A DNA stretch of 64,000 nt from Polytrichum commune (GCA_950295325.1 OX485804.1:20648001-20712000); one strand, 5' to 3'; positions 45,181-57,377 are shown, counted from the stretch's first letter. Notes: generated from the letters alone by a model not told the origin. Made by a program: numbers and translations.

Positions 45181-46190
45181 CTAAATTCTGGAAGGACTGG
45201 AATCTATGTTATGGCTTGACTCACGGACACATCTGGTAGATGTGGGTATCCACATAGAACCTGTACCTGATGGGTAGAGTTTACCATCAGATGTTCACCG
45301 ACCTCGTGCGAATGTTGTGTATATGAGCTTTTAGATGGACTGTGTCAAACTTTTAGGCTCATGTGTATTAAGGGGAAAGTTTCGTGGCAACCACATACAC
45401 TAGGGTGTAAGGTTAGATGGTGCTAACACCGTCATTTAAACCCTTAATTTCCCAAGCCTATGCAAGGGTTGTTTTGTGTGCATTTCACTCAATGTTGGTT
45501 AAGGAATTTTCACGGACAAGTTTTGAGGTTAAAATGAGATTTGTTGGTAAGCTTTTGAAACATGGGAGATGAGTTATGACGAGGGTAAAAATGGCCATGA
45601 ACAACCCATTGAGTTAATAGATCATAACAGTTAAAGGAAGTGATGCACAAGAGATTGTCGTGTTTTATCCCCCAAAAAAGACCTTTGACCAATCAAATAC
45701 ACCTGGAAAATAAGCGGAATGCTTGTGCGATCCACTAGATGGGAACAACTCAATAGTTGAGCGTCTTCACAAGGTGTGTGCAATTTTGAAGAATACCATG
45801 GATTCTTCAAGAGTTGGATGATCATGAATGATTGCCATCCATACACAACCCCGGTAAAGTGTAGAATGGTGTGAAAAGATTGAGAAGGTCAATGATAAAT
45901 ACGGTCATTAGTGTGACAAACACTAATTTCTCTAACATGTCATAATTTTCTTTAAACAATTGCTTTTACTGTGATATTAACTATAATATTGGATCAAAAT
46001 GACTATAGAAGATAGATTATTTCATTAAGTAAGTTAGCATACACACTCAAATGGTTCCACATGTCTCCACATGCCAAAAAGTGAAATTCAGGTTATTTGA
46101 TTATTTGACGTTATATTAGTAACTTGGAGGTACAAGTGAACATAATAAGTCACTCTATTCAAAAGGTCAAGCTAATAAACCTATTTGATG
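45181..46190. other. Intergenic, no gene seen
   Basis: No convincing coding sequence or element ends. Confidence 0.4.
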
Positions 46191-46199
46191 TACCCCCAA

Positions 46200-47380
46200 A
46201 GATCATATTTATTATGGCATCAAAATCGACACGCCTTGTTAATTAGAGTGGTCTTCATGACTTGTCATATAGTTGCACCAAGTGTCCTTCGACACCCTCT
46301 CTAGTTGTCACCCAGTGATTGCAAGACAATCAATGTGGGATGATGATGAATAATATGTAGTGTGGGCCACACAAATAAGATACTTGGTGCAAGTAGGACC
46401 TCCAATCATGAACCAACAAGGATGCACCATGTTAGCAAGTGGAGTTTGTGATGAAGAATGTGAAAAATAAGCATGGATGCGACAAGGATGAGATGGTAGA
46501 TGGGTGTGGCATTGATTGATTGATTGTTCTAAACATACAAACTCTAAACTTCATGATTTCAACCTCCTTAATGTTGCTCCTTCTCTTATATCCCAAAAAC
46601 CCTAGGGAATGGATGTTCTCAATTTAAATCTCACTCCTTGGCTATCATGTTTCCCTCCCATATATCACGAGTTTTGACATACAATAAACCATCAAAGAAT
46701 TCAAACTGCATGTTCGCATGCATCACATCGTCATTATTGCAATGTTGCCTTTGCGTTATTCCATAATTGCCACATGCTACACTAATTCTTTTTTTAGCAC
46801 TCATCCATGTCAACACCACACAATATCTTAATAAAATGTGCACTTTGGTTGCCACAAGCATGATATTATGGAGTTTAAAGCATATATGCCACACTAAACA
46901 TATGATGTACTGTAAAATTAGGACATATTATTACTAAGCAACCCTCTCCTGCTCTCTTTACAAATTGAGAAAGCATGAATCGTGTAGGAATAACCCCCAT
47001 TTTATGATGGGACTGTCAACATTCTCTCCTCTTTCATGTTGTGCATTGTAGTTATTCCTGCATGATTCTTGCATTTTCAATTTGGAAAAGAGAGGCTTAG
47101 TGGAGGGTTGCATAATAATGTTATGGATTGGTGTGGTATGTTAATTCAAGTGGTCAATTCATGTAGCACCAAGTGTCATATGATACTGTCTCTAGTTGTC
47201 ACCCAATGATCGTAGACAAGTAAGGTGGGTCACACTAAATAAGGCGTTTAGTGTGGCAACCTTGTCCGGACTAATGAGGACGCGCCACGTGGGCGAGCGG
47301 GTGCTTGACGAAGAATATGAGAAGAGGCTTAGATGCGAGCAAGGATGAGAGGATGGATGGATGAGATCATTCATTCATTC
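46200..47380. repeat. Two direct copies of a dispersed repeat plus a third family
   Basis: 46275-46530 and 47160-47375 are diverged direct copies (GCACCAAGTGTC, TCTCTAGTTGTCACCCA.TGAT, GAAGAATNTGA, AAGGATGAGA). Between them, 46640-46890 has a reverse-orientation relative at 63500-63730 (ACTTTGGTTGCCACAAGC, TGTTCGCATGCATCACAT). No coding sequence. Confidence 0.6.
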
Positions 47381-47497
47381 GTTGCTAGGTGGAGGGAGGA
47401 ACTTATAGCTTGTGGATATGGAGGAAAGGAAATGAAATGGTGGCCGCTCTGCAGGCTCTGATCTGATTCAATTGTCGTTGCAGCGACAGCAGTAGCT

Positions 47498-50448
47498 ATG
47501 GCGACGATCCGAATGGCAATGTCGTGTCCAACATTGTCCTCCTCTTCATCCGCTTTCCAGGTGCTCACATCTTACCCTGCACTTGAATTCCCCTCAAGCC
47601 TGGCGATTTTAGATTTTCTGTCAATCTCCTTGCTCCTCGTTAGTTTAACAATGACCCGTTACGGTCCGGCTCATTGATGTGTCAATTCGGGCAGATTATG
47701 AGGGTTTTGTGACTTTTTCCAAGTACGAGGAGAGAACGTTTGTCAAAATGTTTATCATTTGTTTCTGAGGCAATTCGGTAGGCCGGAGCATGCAAATTGT
47801 TTGAATTAGAATCCGACCGAACCTTTGTCGTCGTTGTCCACAAGTTGAATGTATCCGGTATATTTCAACAGACAGTTGGGTCGAAGTGTTTTAAACCTCA
47901 ATTTCCAATTCTCACAAATTCTTTAGTTTGGTTATAGTACATGCTACATTGAAGTTCTCCAAGTACGAGGAGGAAAACGTTTGTCAAAACGTGTCTCACG
48001 TGTTTTTGAGGCCAATTCGGTAAGTCGAAGCATGTGACTTGTTTCAATTAGAATCCGAACAACCCTCTGTCGTCATTGTGTCCAAGTAGCATGTACCTGA
48101 TACATTTCAACAGGCAATTGGATAGAAGGGGTGAACCTCAATTCAAATTCTAACGAAATGTTTAGTCTGGTTATAGTGCTGCGGCCGACTTAGTTGTGTG
48201 CAGTATATACAGTGTAATCGTGAAGCTGAATTTCAGGGTATGAAGTTGTACACCTAGGGCGAATTGTCCGTCGTTTACTCTGAATTTATCTTTTAGAATT
48301 CCTTGAGGATTGGTTCAGAGCCGTGATCACGGAAAGTTTTTTTTTATCGATGGAGGAATCAATCTTTGAATGGAATTGGACTTAGATTTATCCCTCAAGT
48401 ACTCCACAAGGTATCAAGAGGTAATCGACTACATTGCGAATCCAAACAGTCTCGTAGGCTCGCGACGTGCATTGCACATGCCATTCAATGCTGCTGGGTT
48501 GGGGTGGTGATAGTTTTTGGATGTTGAGAATGCTGCAAGGTGGTAGAGGCACCAGTTAAGTGTTGATCCCCTGACCATGACCACTGGGGATTATTAACAT
48601 GATTCCTCTGACGGGGAGGTTGATAGGACAGACAGGTTGCTCATCAACACGCGAGCTCGCATCCGAAGCGCATCGCCTTTGCTCCTCTGTCGCCAAGTCA
48701 TCAGCAGTGGGTCATGGAAATGAGAAGCTGAACAAGGGAGCTTTGCAAATTAGGGCTGCCAAGGGGCCTCCCAAGCAAGGGAGGGGCTCCAGTTCTAAGA
48801 AAGCGGCTGCCGAGGGCATCCGACAGCGCATGCGAGGAGACACTGATCTCGAAGGATGGACACAGGTCAATCCAACAAAGTCCACTGCATTCCATTTCTG
48901 TAAATTCCATTTGTTGGATTCCATTTACAGTGGAATGTAAAGGAATGCTCATGCAGTCGTTGTCTTTCGGCTTTTTTTTCCTAGCTTCTATATAATTGCC
49001 AACAAAGTCCACTGCATTCCATTTCTTAGGGTTTCTACGTGACTGTCTTAGGAATGCCTAGCTATGGTCCCACTGTAACCAAGCGAGAACTTAAAACTTG
49101 ACTTGAGGTTCATGCAGTTGCTTGCTCTTGGCACCTCCATGGCTTAGTAAATAACTACCACAATCAGAATTTTTCACAGTCGCGAATTACTGCTCTACAG
49201 TACCCCGGAGAGGAAGAGTCAACCAAGCAATGACTGTTTTTCATGACATGACTTTTAAATCCTAGACGAAGACCCCTCTCCACCGATCCATGTACGTAGC
49301 TTCTTAATCATTATATCACAGGAAGGGCAGGTGCTGACTTTAGATTAGCTTCTGAAGGGGATGGCATTTTGGTGCAGGTTTTGACAGAAGAAGAGCTTCC
49401 AGAGGGCAAGAACAAGGCTATTATACATCAGAATGCAGGGTATGCTTCCCTTTGCAAACAAATTCATTTCATTTAAATCAATCAGATTTGTGGAATTGAG
49501 TCTTCATTGTTTAAGTGTGTTGGAATGATATTTTCAGGAGTTTGCGGAGGGGAAAACATCACATGGGTGTGTTGTCGGAAAGTTATTCTGCTCAAAGTTA
49601 AACAGAGTGTTGTCGCTTGTTTTGGTTGGAGCATAGATATGTGATCGTGAAAAGGGATACAAGGATATATACTGTTGAAGCCAATTGCACTTCTTGCAAA
49701 TTTCCGATGATTGAAGGCAAGGTACAGCAGCTTTCATTAAACCCTAGATAAAACCTGCCCTTGTTATTGGACATATAAATAGACGATTTTCAAGATTGAC
49801 ATGTATATTCATAATCTTCGTTGTGGACTGGTTGTGACGAAATTGATTGGCTTACTTGCTAAAGCTAGAGGAGCAGAGAAAAGTGAGAACTGATTCCCGA
49901 GGGCATTCGTATAAATTGTCTTGTGAACCGTACACAGGTTAGTGAAATGAAGGAAGAGGTCGAGGGTGAGGCAATGGGTTTGAGGATAGAATGTCCACTC
50001 TGTCACACCAAATTTTCCCTGGAGGATGGGAAGGTGGTCGAGTTTTGCCCAAAGGATGGCCCAGTTGCATGGGCAGTTGGGCTTTTGAAAGAGAAATCTC
50101 CCGCAGTCCAAGCTAAGGTATATTGCCCAAACTCACAATTTCATTTTGGTGAATTCAAGTTTGACTTCTTTACATCATTATGGTCAAGTTTAGACGCATT
50201 ACGTGCCATCTCCTCATAAATGCAAACCTGTTCAGATACCTTTGAAATATTAGGTCCTCCACGAAACTTGGGATGGAGATGTCGGTTAGTGGTTCTGAGG
50301 TATAAAGCTCAAGAGTTAAATTATCCGGACATGTCCAGTAGGTGGAGATTGTAAAGCTTTTAAGTTGCCCTTTCTGCAGGTGTATCCCACCCGCATTTCG
50401 AAAGCAGGTCGAGTATATGTTCGTTATGGACCGGGAGGCCTTGCTTAA
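47498..50448 (+). CDS. Plastid-targeted Rieske-like [2Fe-2S] domain protein, six exons, 230 aa
   Basis: Exons 47498-47560, 48632-48865, 49378-49439, 49637-49721, 49938-50117 and 50380-50448 join in phase with GT-AG borders. The N-terminus is Ser/Ala/Thr-rich with few acidic residues (MATIRMAMSCPTLSSSSSAF), as expected for a chloroplast transit peptide. It is followed by a basic linker, then WTQVLTEEELPEGKNKAII, the usual entry to a Rieske fold. The cluster region is unusual. The first pair is NCTSC where classical Rieske proteins have CxH. The second is ECPLCHTKFSLEDG where the classical form is CPxHGxxFxLxxG. So one ligand His appears replaced by Cys and the second pair has an extra Cys before its His. 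The end is VYPTRISKAGRVYVRYG. Role is not known to me; redox or structural work in plastids is inferred. The acceptor of exon 2 (48631) is the least certain border. Confidence 0.82.
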
Positions 50449-50799
50449 TGACATCCCTCACATGCATTCTTAGAATCATCAAGGGTTTTTTGTTTGTTTT
50501 GTGGAAATGAGTTTTTCGTTCAAGGGCTGGACATAGGATGCCGATTACACGATCAGGATCATCCTTGCTTTCTTGAGCTACATTTGTGAAGGATTGGTTG
50601 GTTATTTGAAGACAGCTCTGTACTTTCCTTTTTTGTCAGGTCACCAAGCCTGTACAATCACCTTATCAACTTCGCGAATGAGGTCAATTTGTTGCTCAGT
50701 TTTATAGCACATGCTGCTGCTGTTTCTTGAAGAAGATTCTTTATATATATTGTATTTCATGAGTCTCGGAATTGCTATATTTGATCTTCTATATGCGAG

Positions 50800-51720
50800 G
50801 GTGCTAGATTAGCACTCATCAGCTGCGACCAGAAGTGTGTTGTGGTGTTCTGAGTGCCTGAGATTCTTGACAACGTATCTATTCCCAGTCCTTCCAACTC
50901 TGCTGTGTTGAGAAAGAAGGTTATGGAATTGCCTGTCAATAAGCATAATTGAAGTCTCTTCTCCTGATTTGCTTACTAGGGAATATGTGCACATGATCCG
51001 GTTACAAGGATCCCTGCGTGATGAGAAATTTATCAGTCATTAGGTCGGCTTGTCACCTTACCAGAAATTCCACCAGCACCAGGATAACTGTTGATCAATG
51101 GCAGGCGAGGTGCCAGGAAGGTCAAGACTCGAGACTCGAGAGTTGGTGGGACCCCACCAGAAACTCTCCTCGAGGCATGGGTACCGCAGTTTCTTTCCTC
51201 GAAACTACAACATTATGAATCTGGACTCTGAATCCTGATAGTGACATTCAGAAATTGAGCCCTGTGAAATCACTTGACCATTGATACCAGAATTATGCTC
51301 ACCGCAGTAGATAGCTGTCCAGAGGTCTTTATCAGAGCACTTTCTGCTGGCGGAGTAGTTTTCTATACCAGAATGGGAACCTAGATATAAAGATACAACT
51401 GCCTCACTCGTTGTACCAATCACTTGGACATCTATACCAGAATTATGCTCACCGCAGTAGATAGCTGTACCAGAGGTCTTTACCAGAACACTTTCAGTTG
51501 ACGGAGTAGTTTTCTATACCAGAGTGGGAACCTAGATATAAATTTGACTAGAAGAGATATATATATTTGTAGTAGATGTGGCTTGAGGGTAGGAATTTAA
51601 GGTAAATGTTATCTGTTGAAGAGGTGTTGATTGCTGAAGCAAAACCGACTCCCTCCACAGTTTTGTTCTGTATTTACAGAGTCAGTTTCGCCCATCTTCC
51701 GTGTGTTATAATATCGATTT
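50800..51720 (+). promoter_or_regulatory. 5' flank of the trihelix gene
   Basis: This separates the end of the Rieske-like gene from the trihelix start. It holds a 150-bp tandem duplication (51271-51545) and a TATATATAT stretch at about 51560-51567 that could serve as a TATA region for the downstream gene. No coding sequence is seen. Confidence 0.4.
51271..51545. repeat. Tandem duplication, 150-bp unit
   Basis: ACCAGAATTATGCTCACCGCAG starts at 51286 and again at 51436. The following TAGATAGCTGT, CAGAGGTCTTTA, GGAGTAGTTTTCTATACCAGA and GGGAACCTAGATATAAA recur in the same order with few changes. The duplication is recent and lies 200-470 bp upstream of the trihelix start codon. Confidence 0.93.
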
Positions 51721-51740
51721 TTCCAATACAAGTGTATGCC

Positions 51741-53333
51741 ATGAGTACTCTTGGGGACGGAGGGTTGCATGGCACTCATATGCCAGGGCTCAACCAAGAG
51801 AGAACTGGAAAGAAACGACAACGATCTGTGAAATGGAGCGAGGCTGAAACAATTCGACTGCTCGAGTGCTTGAGAGTTCGAGTACAGAAGAGGGAAAGGG
51901 GGGAGCAGTGTGCGAAGGGCTCCGCTAAGTGGGAGGAGATTGCGAAGGAGCTCCAAGACAGCAACTTCGAGTTTAGGTTGGGGAAGCATGTCGCTGAGAA
52001 GTGGGATACTCTTCGTCGAGTTTACCTTTGCGTGGAAGAGCATTTGAGATACGACGGGGATTTTTCAAGGGCTTTCCGGGAGAGCAGAGAAGCTTTCAAA
52101 TTCGTGCCTGCAGAGTATACCCAGAGGTGGCACGATTTGGCCGCGGTTTGTATTCCCACGCAAAAGGAGAACCCAAACAAGAAGCACAAAAAGAATGGAG
52201 CACAACCCTCGTTGAAGAATATTGCTGTTCACCAAGATCCTACGGATTTGAATCCAGCTTCGGTCGTGCAATTATCTGGAATTGCCTTGGCATGTGATAA
52301 ACTAATCAGAAGTGTGGACTTGAAGCTATTTCCTGCAGCCAAATCAAGCCCTTGTGATGAGAGGGAGGAACCAGATAATATTGTGACAGCCTTGCACTCT
52401 TTGGTCACAGCAGTTAAGACACAAGCCAAATTCGTGAGTTCAGGTTTTTCATCAAATATGCTCTTACCTTTCCCAATTTACATGTGGCAGGCATTCAATT
52501 GCCTGAAGTTCTGCAAATATGTCTGTCTCACGTTTTGAAAACGATGCTTTGTTTTACTGGATTGTGCATGAATCGAATTGCATTAACAGATTTTCTATCT
52601 ATTGATTCCCATTACTTCACTGCACAGATTCATATCTTCTGGAAATTCGCAAGCGTGACTGGAAATTGGTCGAGGATCTTGCTTCTTCTTTGTCTGAAAA
52701 GCACCATTGCAGTCCGTTGCCAAGACCTAGGTGGGTGTCAGCTTAACCTTTGACATTACATGTGATTCTGAGCAGCAGTCTCCCACACAATTCCCTTGTT
52801 CTGTGATAGGTAAGGATAGATCATGGCAGAAGAAGCTGTTGCACTAATTGTGAAGCTTGTGTTCCAGAAATATCGACCATGTACATGAGGAGCCTGTGGG
52901 GGGCAACCCGCCAGATTGGGCAAACGCCGCTGAAGGAAATCTTGTCTCAGGTAATTCCTCACGGGCAGGCATCCCAGACTACTTTTTATGAGGAACTCAG
53001 AACATCACTTCACGGGTGTGTCTAATATTTGCACCATTTTGGTGTCGATGCAGGGGAGCAAGAAGCTATTGATGTCGAGAAAGAGCTTTTGCAACTGCTG
53101 TCAAATCGAACTAAAATGCCCGTTCAGCCAATTGATAGGTGGGTCAGCTTAATCTTTGACATTGCGGTTGATTTTAAGCAGCAGTCTTCAACACAATTTC
53201 ACTTGTTCTGCTATATGGACTAGGTAGTGGGTGAGAGGAGCTATGATGCCGAAAATAGCAGGGGGTCATCATAGTTCCTCGAACCTAACTACTGGACACA
53301 GCCGGCACTTACATGCCCCGAGCCGCTTTTGAG
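51741..53333 (+). CDS. Trihelix (Myb/SANT-like) DNA-binding protein, multi-exon
   Basis: Exon 1 starts at ATG 51741 (MSTLGDGG) and carries a trihelix-type DNA-binding domain with its three spaced tryptophans at residues 32 (VKWSEAE), 64 (AKWEEIA) and 88 (EKWDTLRRVY). A Lys-rich stretch (NKKHKKN) may be a nuclear signal. Exon 1 ends at 52430-52440. Downstream exons 52628-52730, 52868-52950 and 53054-53138 join in phase and encode SYLLEIRKRDWKLVEDLASS, NIDHVHEEP..DWANAAEGN and EQEAIDVEKELLQLLSNR. A GTGAGT donor after exon 1 would put exon 2 out of phase; a donor 4 bases later fits, so that border is uncertain. The last exon is also uncertain (one possibility runs to a stop near 53333). An upstream in-frame Met at 51606 would add 45 hydrophobic residues and is less likely. 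Family members bind GT-type elements in nuclear promoters. The target is unknown. Confidence 0.75.
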
Positions 53334-53688
53334 CAACTTCTTTCTTGCGACTCATCCATGATCGCTGTGAATCTATGAACGTTCCAGGAAGAATGTCTTT
53401 AGGAAGTTGTTGAAGTGTAAATTTTATTGAGGTTGCAGGATGTAGAATCATTGCCATTGAGATTCGAATCAGTGTAATTGTGATTGTGCTTGCCGGGCAG
53501 TTTCTTGGTGCTAGTTTCTTAGATCCTGGTTCTCGAGAGACCTTGATTGCAATTTGGTGGCAATTGTTTGCCTAGTGAGTGGATTTGATGAGGAAGTATT
53601 TCTCTAGTAGTAAATCTTGTAGACTTGTTGATCAGTCACGAGAAGTGATTCTTCATCGCATGGCACAAGGGGTACATCTGGCATTTTC

Positions 53689-54213
53689 TTGAACCCTTAC
53701 TGCGTTGTTATCAACAGAAATTATCGCGCAATTGCTCCTTGTGTTGATCCTGCTAATGATGTGCCCTCATTTGAGCTAATAATATCTCCAGTCAAGAAAC
53801 AACAGCCTGTGGGAAAGACAACTAATTGGAAGAGAAACCTTCTTGATGTTTCAATAGCTGTTGTGAAAGATGTTTCCACATATGAAGCACTTGGCAGTGA
53901 AGAATGTATTGAGGGAAAAACAGTTGCGAAGTTAACTTGTGATACTAACACAGTGCAACCAGTGGATTTGATGCATGTTTCAACTATGATTTCATGCACA
54001 CGGGTTTCCAAGAAAGCGAAGAAGAGCCTTGCTCATATGATGGACGTGTCACCTATGATTTCATGCACAGTGTTTCAAAGAAAGACTTCGGGCCTTCCTC
54101 ATACGACCATGATAATTGCTTCATTGGAAGAGTTCCATGATTTTGAGAGAAGTGTGTCAAATAGCACATTTCATTTTACTCTCTGCAATCCCAATATGAT
54201 GGGCCTTCAGTAG
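53689..54213 (+). CDS. ORF of unknown function, 174 codons
   Basis: An open frame with ordinary amino-acid composition and no recognised domain. It contains a short internal duplication: (V/M)DLMHVSTMISCTRVSKKAK and MMDVSPMISCTVFQRKTSG. It lies about 350 bp after the last plausible trihelix exon on the same strand, so it could be a further exon of that gene or a decayed separate gene. No splice border is obvious at its edges. The antisense 96-codon ORF is a shadow. Confidence 0.35.
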   Translation: MNPYCVVINRNYRAIAPCVDPANDVPSFELIISPVKKQQPVGKTTNWKRNLLDVSIAVVKDVSTYEALGSEECIEGKTVAKLTCDTNTVQPVDLMHVSTMISCTRVSKKAKKSLAHMMDVSPMISCTVFQRKTSGLPHTTMIIASLEEFHDFERSVSNSTFHFTLCNPNMMGLQ

Positions 54214-54487
54214 GTTGATTCTAATGATTGGCGAGATAATGATTTTGGGATGGCCTTGATTAAGAGCCATGCTCCTTTGTATTGATATTTTTTTGTTGTC
54301 AAAGGCAATACCTCCAATAAAATCAAGAAGCTGATGCTCAACAATTTTGATCAGAATTCTATGAATTGACCTGAAGTGTGTGAGATTCTTGCGGATTCAA
54401 TGTTTCTCCATTGGTTGAGGATTTGATGCCTCTGAATTGTTGATTTGTGTACATTTTCCTTTTGCTTAATCTCTAGCATATATCAGT

Positions 54488-54766
54488 ATGTACAACTTTT
54501 TTTTTGCTACCCTACCTGTTCTTATTTTTCGACCCCTACCTTCAAATGGAAAATCAAGAAAAAACATAGTAATTCATGTGCCCTGGACGAATGCTGTGCT
54601 CTTTGTGCCTTATCAGCATAAACAATACAAGTTTGAAGTTAATTTAGAAGGGGATAAGGAAGTGATTCTAGATTTGCAATTTTTTGAAGGAAGGTATAAT
54701 ACATCCAAATTTCAGTGGGATATTTACAAACTAGAAATTCATCGAAGTGATACAAAATCACATTAG
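54488..54766 (+). CDS. ORF of unknown function, 92 codons
   Basis: A short frame with a hydrophobic start (MYNFFFATLPVLIF) and a polar remainder. The alternation in VLFVPYQHKQYKFEVNLEGD looks like beta-strand sequence. No domain is recognised. It may be a partial exon or a transposon remnant, and a chance ORF in AT-rich DNA is possible. Confidence 0.25.
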   Translation: MYNFFFATLPVLIFRPLPSNGKSRKNIVIHVPWTNAVLFVPYQHKQYKFEVNLEGDKEVILDLQFFEGRYNTSKFQWDIYKLEIHRSDTKSH

Positions 54767-55389
54767 ATGTTTATTTGATAATGTATGAGTTAAATGATGT
54801 TTCATCTGTCTATTTAGGCAGGAGACCTTCAATCATCCACGTAGTATGATAGGTGGGGTGTGGATTGCATTGGGTAGATGTAATGAAGGTTGATAATGTT
54901 GGATATATTGGGGCTGCTGAGAGCTAATGGGAAGGTTGGATTATGGCGAGTGGCATGTCAGTGCCGGCTATGTAAGCTTGTTCCTTGGTGTTGTAGATCT
55001 TCCATTGTTAACATGAAAGGTGAATGTAGATTAAGATTGATGGAAATACTAATCATGTAATATTGTCCTTTGAACAAAATTTTGTCAATTTTGAACCTTT
55101 TGCAATTAGTGATTCCATAGAGAATCACCCGTAAAATTTCATGAGGTTTAGGTTACTCAACAGATTTTCACAATGGCAATGTGAGGATGTTCTTGAGATT
55201 TGACAACAAAATGCAATTACTTAATAGTGTCTTGCGGAATGAGCACAAGCAGATGGTTAAGAGCCAATTGGTAATCCAAGTTAATCATGTGATTATGAAC
55301 GCTCACAACACTGCAGATGTATAACGTTGTCATGACATGAAGGATTCTTGGTTCTCCGATGTCTAAGTCTTGTGAAACAATGTCACCAC

Positions 55390-55690
55390 CAAAGATGGTA
55401 GAAGAAGTTATTGCACTAATTGTGTAGCTTGTGTTCCATAATTACTGATCATGCACATGAGGAGTTTGTAAGGGGCAACCTGTTAAATTGGCCAAACACA
55501 GTTGAAGCGAATCTTGTCTTGGGTAATTAACTCATGAGCATGCATCCAAACTGTTGATAGAGGAACTCAAAACATCACTTCACAGGCGTGTCTAATATTA
55601 GCATCATTTTGGTGTTGATGCATAGGAGCAAGAAGCTCTTCATATCAACAAAGAGCATATGCAAGTGTTGCCAACTCTAACTAAATACTT
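55390..55690 (+). pseudogene. Decayed copy of trihelix-gene exons 3-4 and the intron between
   Basis: This stretch aligns with about 52810-53115 of the trihelix gene, introns included. TTGCACTAATTGTG.AGCTTGTGTTCCA precedes exon 3, then CATGAGGAG and a CTTGTCT..G boundary at the donor GTAATT. The intron carries GAGGAACTCA.AACATCACTTCAC, followed by TGTTGATGCA.AGGAGCAAGAAGCT for exon 4. Both splice acceptors are altered (CATAATT and CATAGG) and an in-frame TAA appears. A genomic duplicate, not a retrocopy, because introns are retained. Confidence 0.85.
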
Positions 55691-55757
55691 TGGGGAGACC
55701 ACTTTTCAAATATAATGATATTATAACATCTGTAAAAAGTCTGTTTGTGAGGCCATG

Positions 55758-56738
55758 TGTTGTGCACCTTTCCATGAGGAGTGCCCGCAACACCATGGGT
55801 ACAAGGGGACCTTGGAGTGACACCCGGGACTTGTGGCGCCATAGGTGAGAGGGCCCAAGTGATCCTAATATGGGTGAGGGCTAGGGCGTTGAGAACACCT
55901 CCTAGGAATCACAAGGGTAAAGCCATGAGCATTGGATGGCTTATGGCGTCCAAATTCTAGAATGCTCAAGAACTCCCTAATCAAAGGTGTGAGCTAGGAT
56001 ATATGGCAATTTGAGTGGGGCGTTGCCTAGGGACAACGCCCAACACACCAAGGGGCGCTGTGGTGGGATAACAGTGACCTTGGAGTGGTGCCCAAGACTG
56101 CCAAGGTTAGAATAACCATAACTCTCGCAATTATTGCCCGAATGGGGCAAATGAGGAGTTTATCAACATCTACACGAAGAGTGGATGTCGATGAACTAGT
56201 CGCTTGATAGAATCGGAGATCGGAGAACAAAGTTATGAAGGTTTGAAGCTGTTGGGGGGCTCCAACCCCAATGGCTAAGGGAAAACGTCTACCTAGCCCT
56301 TACTCTTAGGAGAGAAACAAAAGGTTACTTGACATTGGGGTAGGGGCCTTGTCCAAAGTCCTAGAGGTTTGTATGGGAAGACGGCTTTGTTGACCGCCCA
56401 CTGCAAAACAACACGGCTTCCATGGGCGTTAGCCCAGTGTGAGGGCAAAGTTGCCAAGTATGCTTCAAGTTGTTGTAGTGTTGCTTCAACAACGCAATGA
56501 TCAACTCAAGATTGGATGGACATGAATGGAAGTCTGCACTTAACCATTGGCTACCTACTAAGGGGAGAATCCCAAATGCATGTGTAGGAAGGTTTGGTAA
56601 TCAAGTTATTAGCTTAGAAGTTGGTATGGGGAGCTGATCATGCGTGTGTGTGGGATGTATGGGGTTGGCGCTCGTGACACTTGCTTGAGTTGCAAAACGG
56701 TGAAGATAAATTAAGGGGAGCTAACAAGGGTCGCAACA
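55758..56738 (+). mobile_element. Probable solo LTR, copy 2, uninterrupted (981 bp)
   Basis: Starts TGTTGTGCACC and ends GGTCGCAACA. Homologous to 12099-14296 (minus its LINE) and, in reverse, to 61989-62973. It includes one TGATCAACTCAAGA, the LINE target site duplicated in copy 1. No retrotransposon genes adjoin it. No clear 5-bp duplication is visible (CCATG before, CTAGG after). Confidence 0.68.
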
Positions 56739-57044
56739 CTAGGCAATGTGTTTTGATATGAACACTTGGACATATGTAGTATGAGTTTTTGTTCTCATAT
56801 GGTTGGTTCATGTTTGTGCTTTACATGTTTATTGACTATCCCATTGTACCAATTGTTTCCTCGTCACTTGGTAGATCTAAATTCTTTTTTTGAAAATTTA
56901 GGATAGTTCCAGTGTTTTTAGTGTTTTATGCATGTGGCAAAATTCAAGCCCTCGTCGCCGTAGACACTTCGATCTTTTCAATATCTTTCTCTTTTTATCC
57001 CTTTCAGAGTCGGTGTCTATGGGTAGGCATGGAAGGAACGCTAC
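56739..57044. other. Intergenic between LTR and Harbinger element
   Basis: No gene or element end recognised. Confidence 0.4.
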
Positions 57045-57377
57045 TAAGGGGCGGTTTACACTATGGACCATGAAGTCGTCCCACGTAAGAGGCCTATTTT
57101 GCGTGGGACGACTTCCATGGTCCGAGTTACTAAAATATTAGTTTTCATGGTTCATGGGCCCTTCACTAGGTGTAAACCGAATGTGGACCATGAAGAATGA
57201 CCATGCACCAAAAAGTGGAGGTGCTGATTTTTTTAATAATAAAAAAAAAAGGCAATTTTTGGAAAAAGTCAAGTTTGACCATTCTCTTCACTTCTATTGA
57301 CTTCTCTTCTCTTCACTTCTTTTCTCTTCATTTGTTTTGTAGTTTTCGCTTGCTTGAACCTAAAATTTCAGCAAGCA

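Noticed and set aside
48701-49012. 103-codon minus-strand ORF
   Set aside because: Lies opposite exon 2 of the Rieske-like gene and its intron; no domain.
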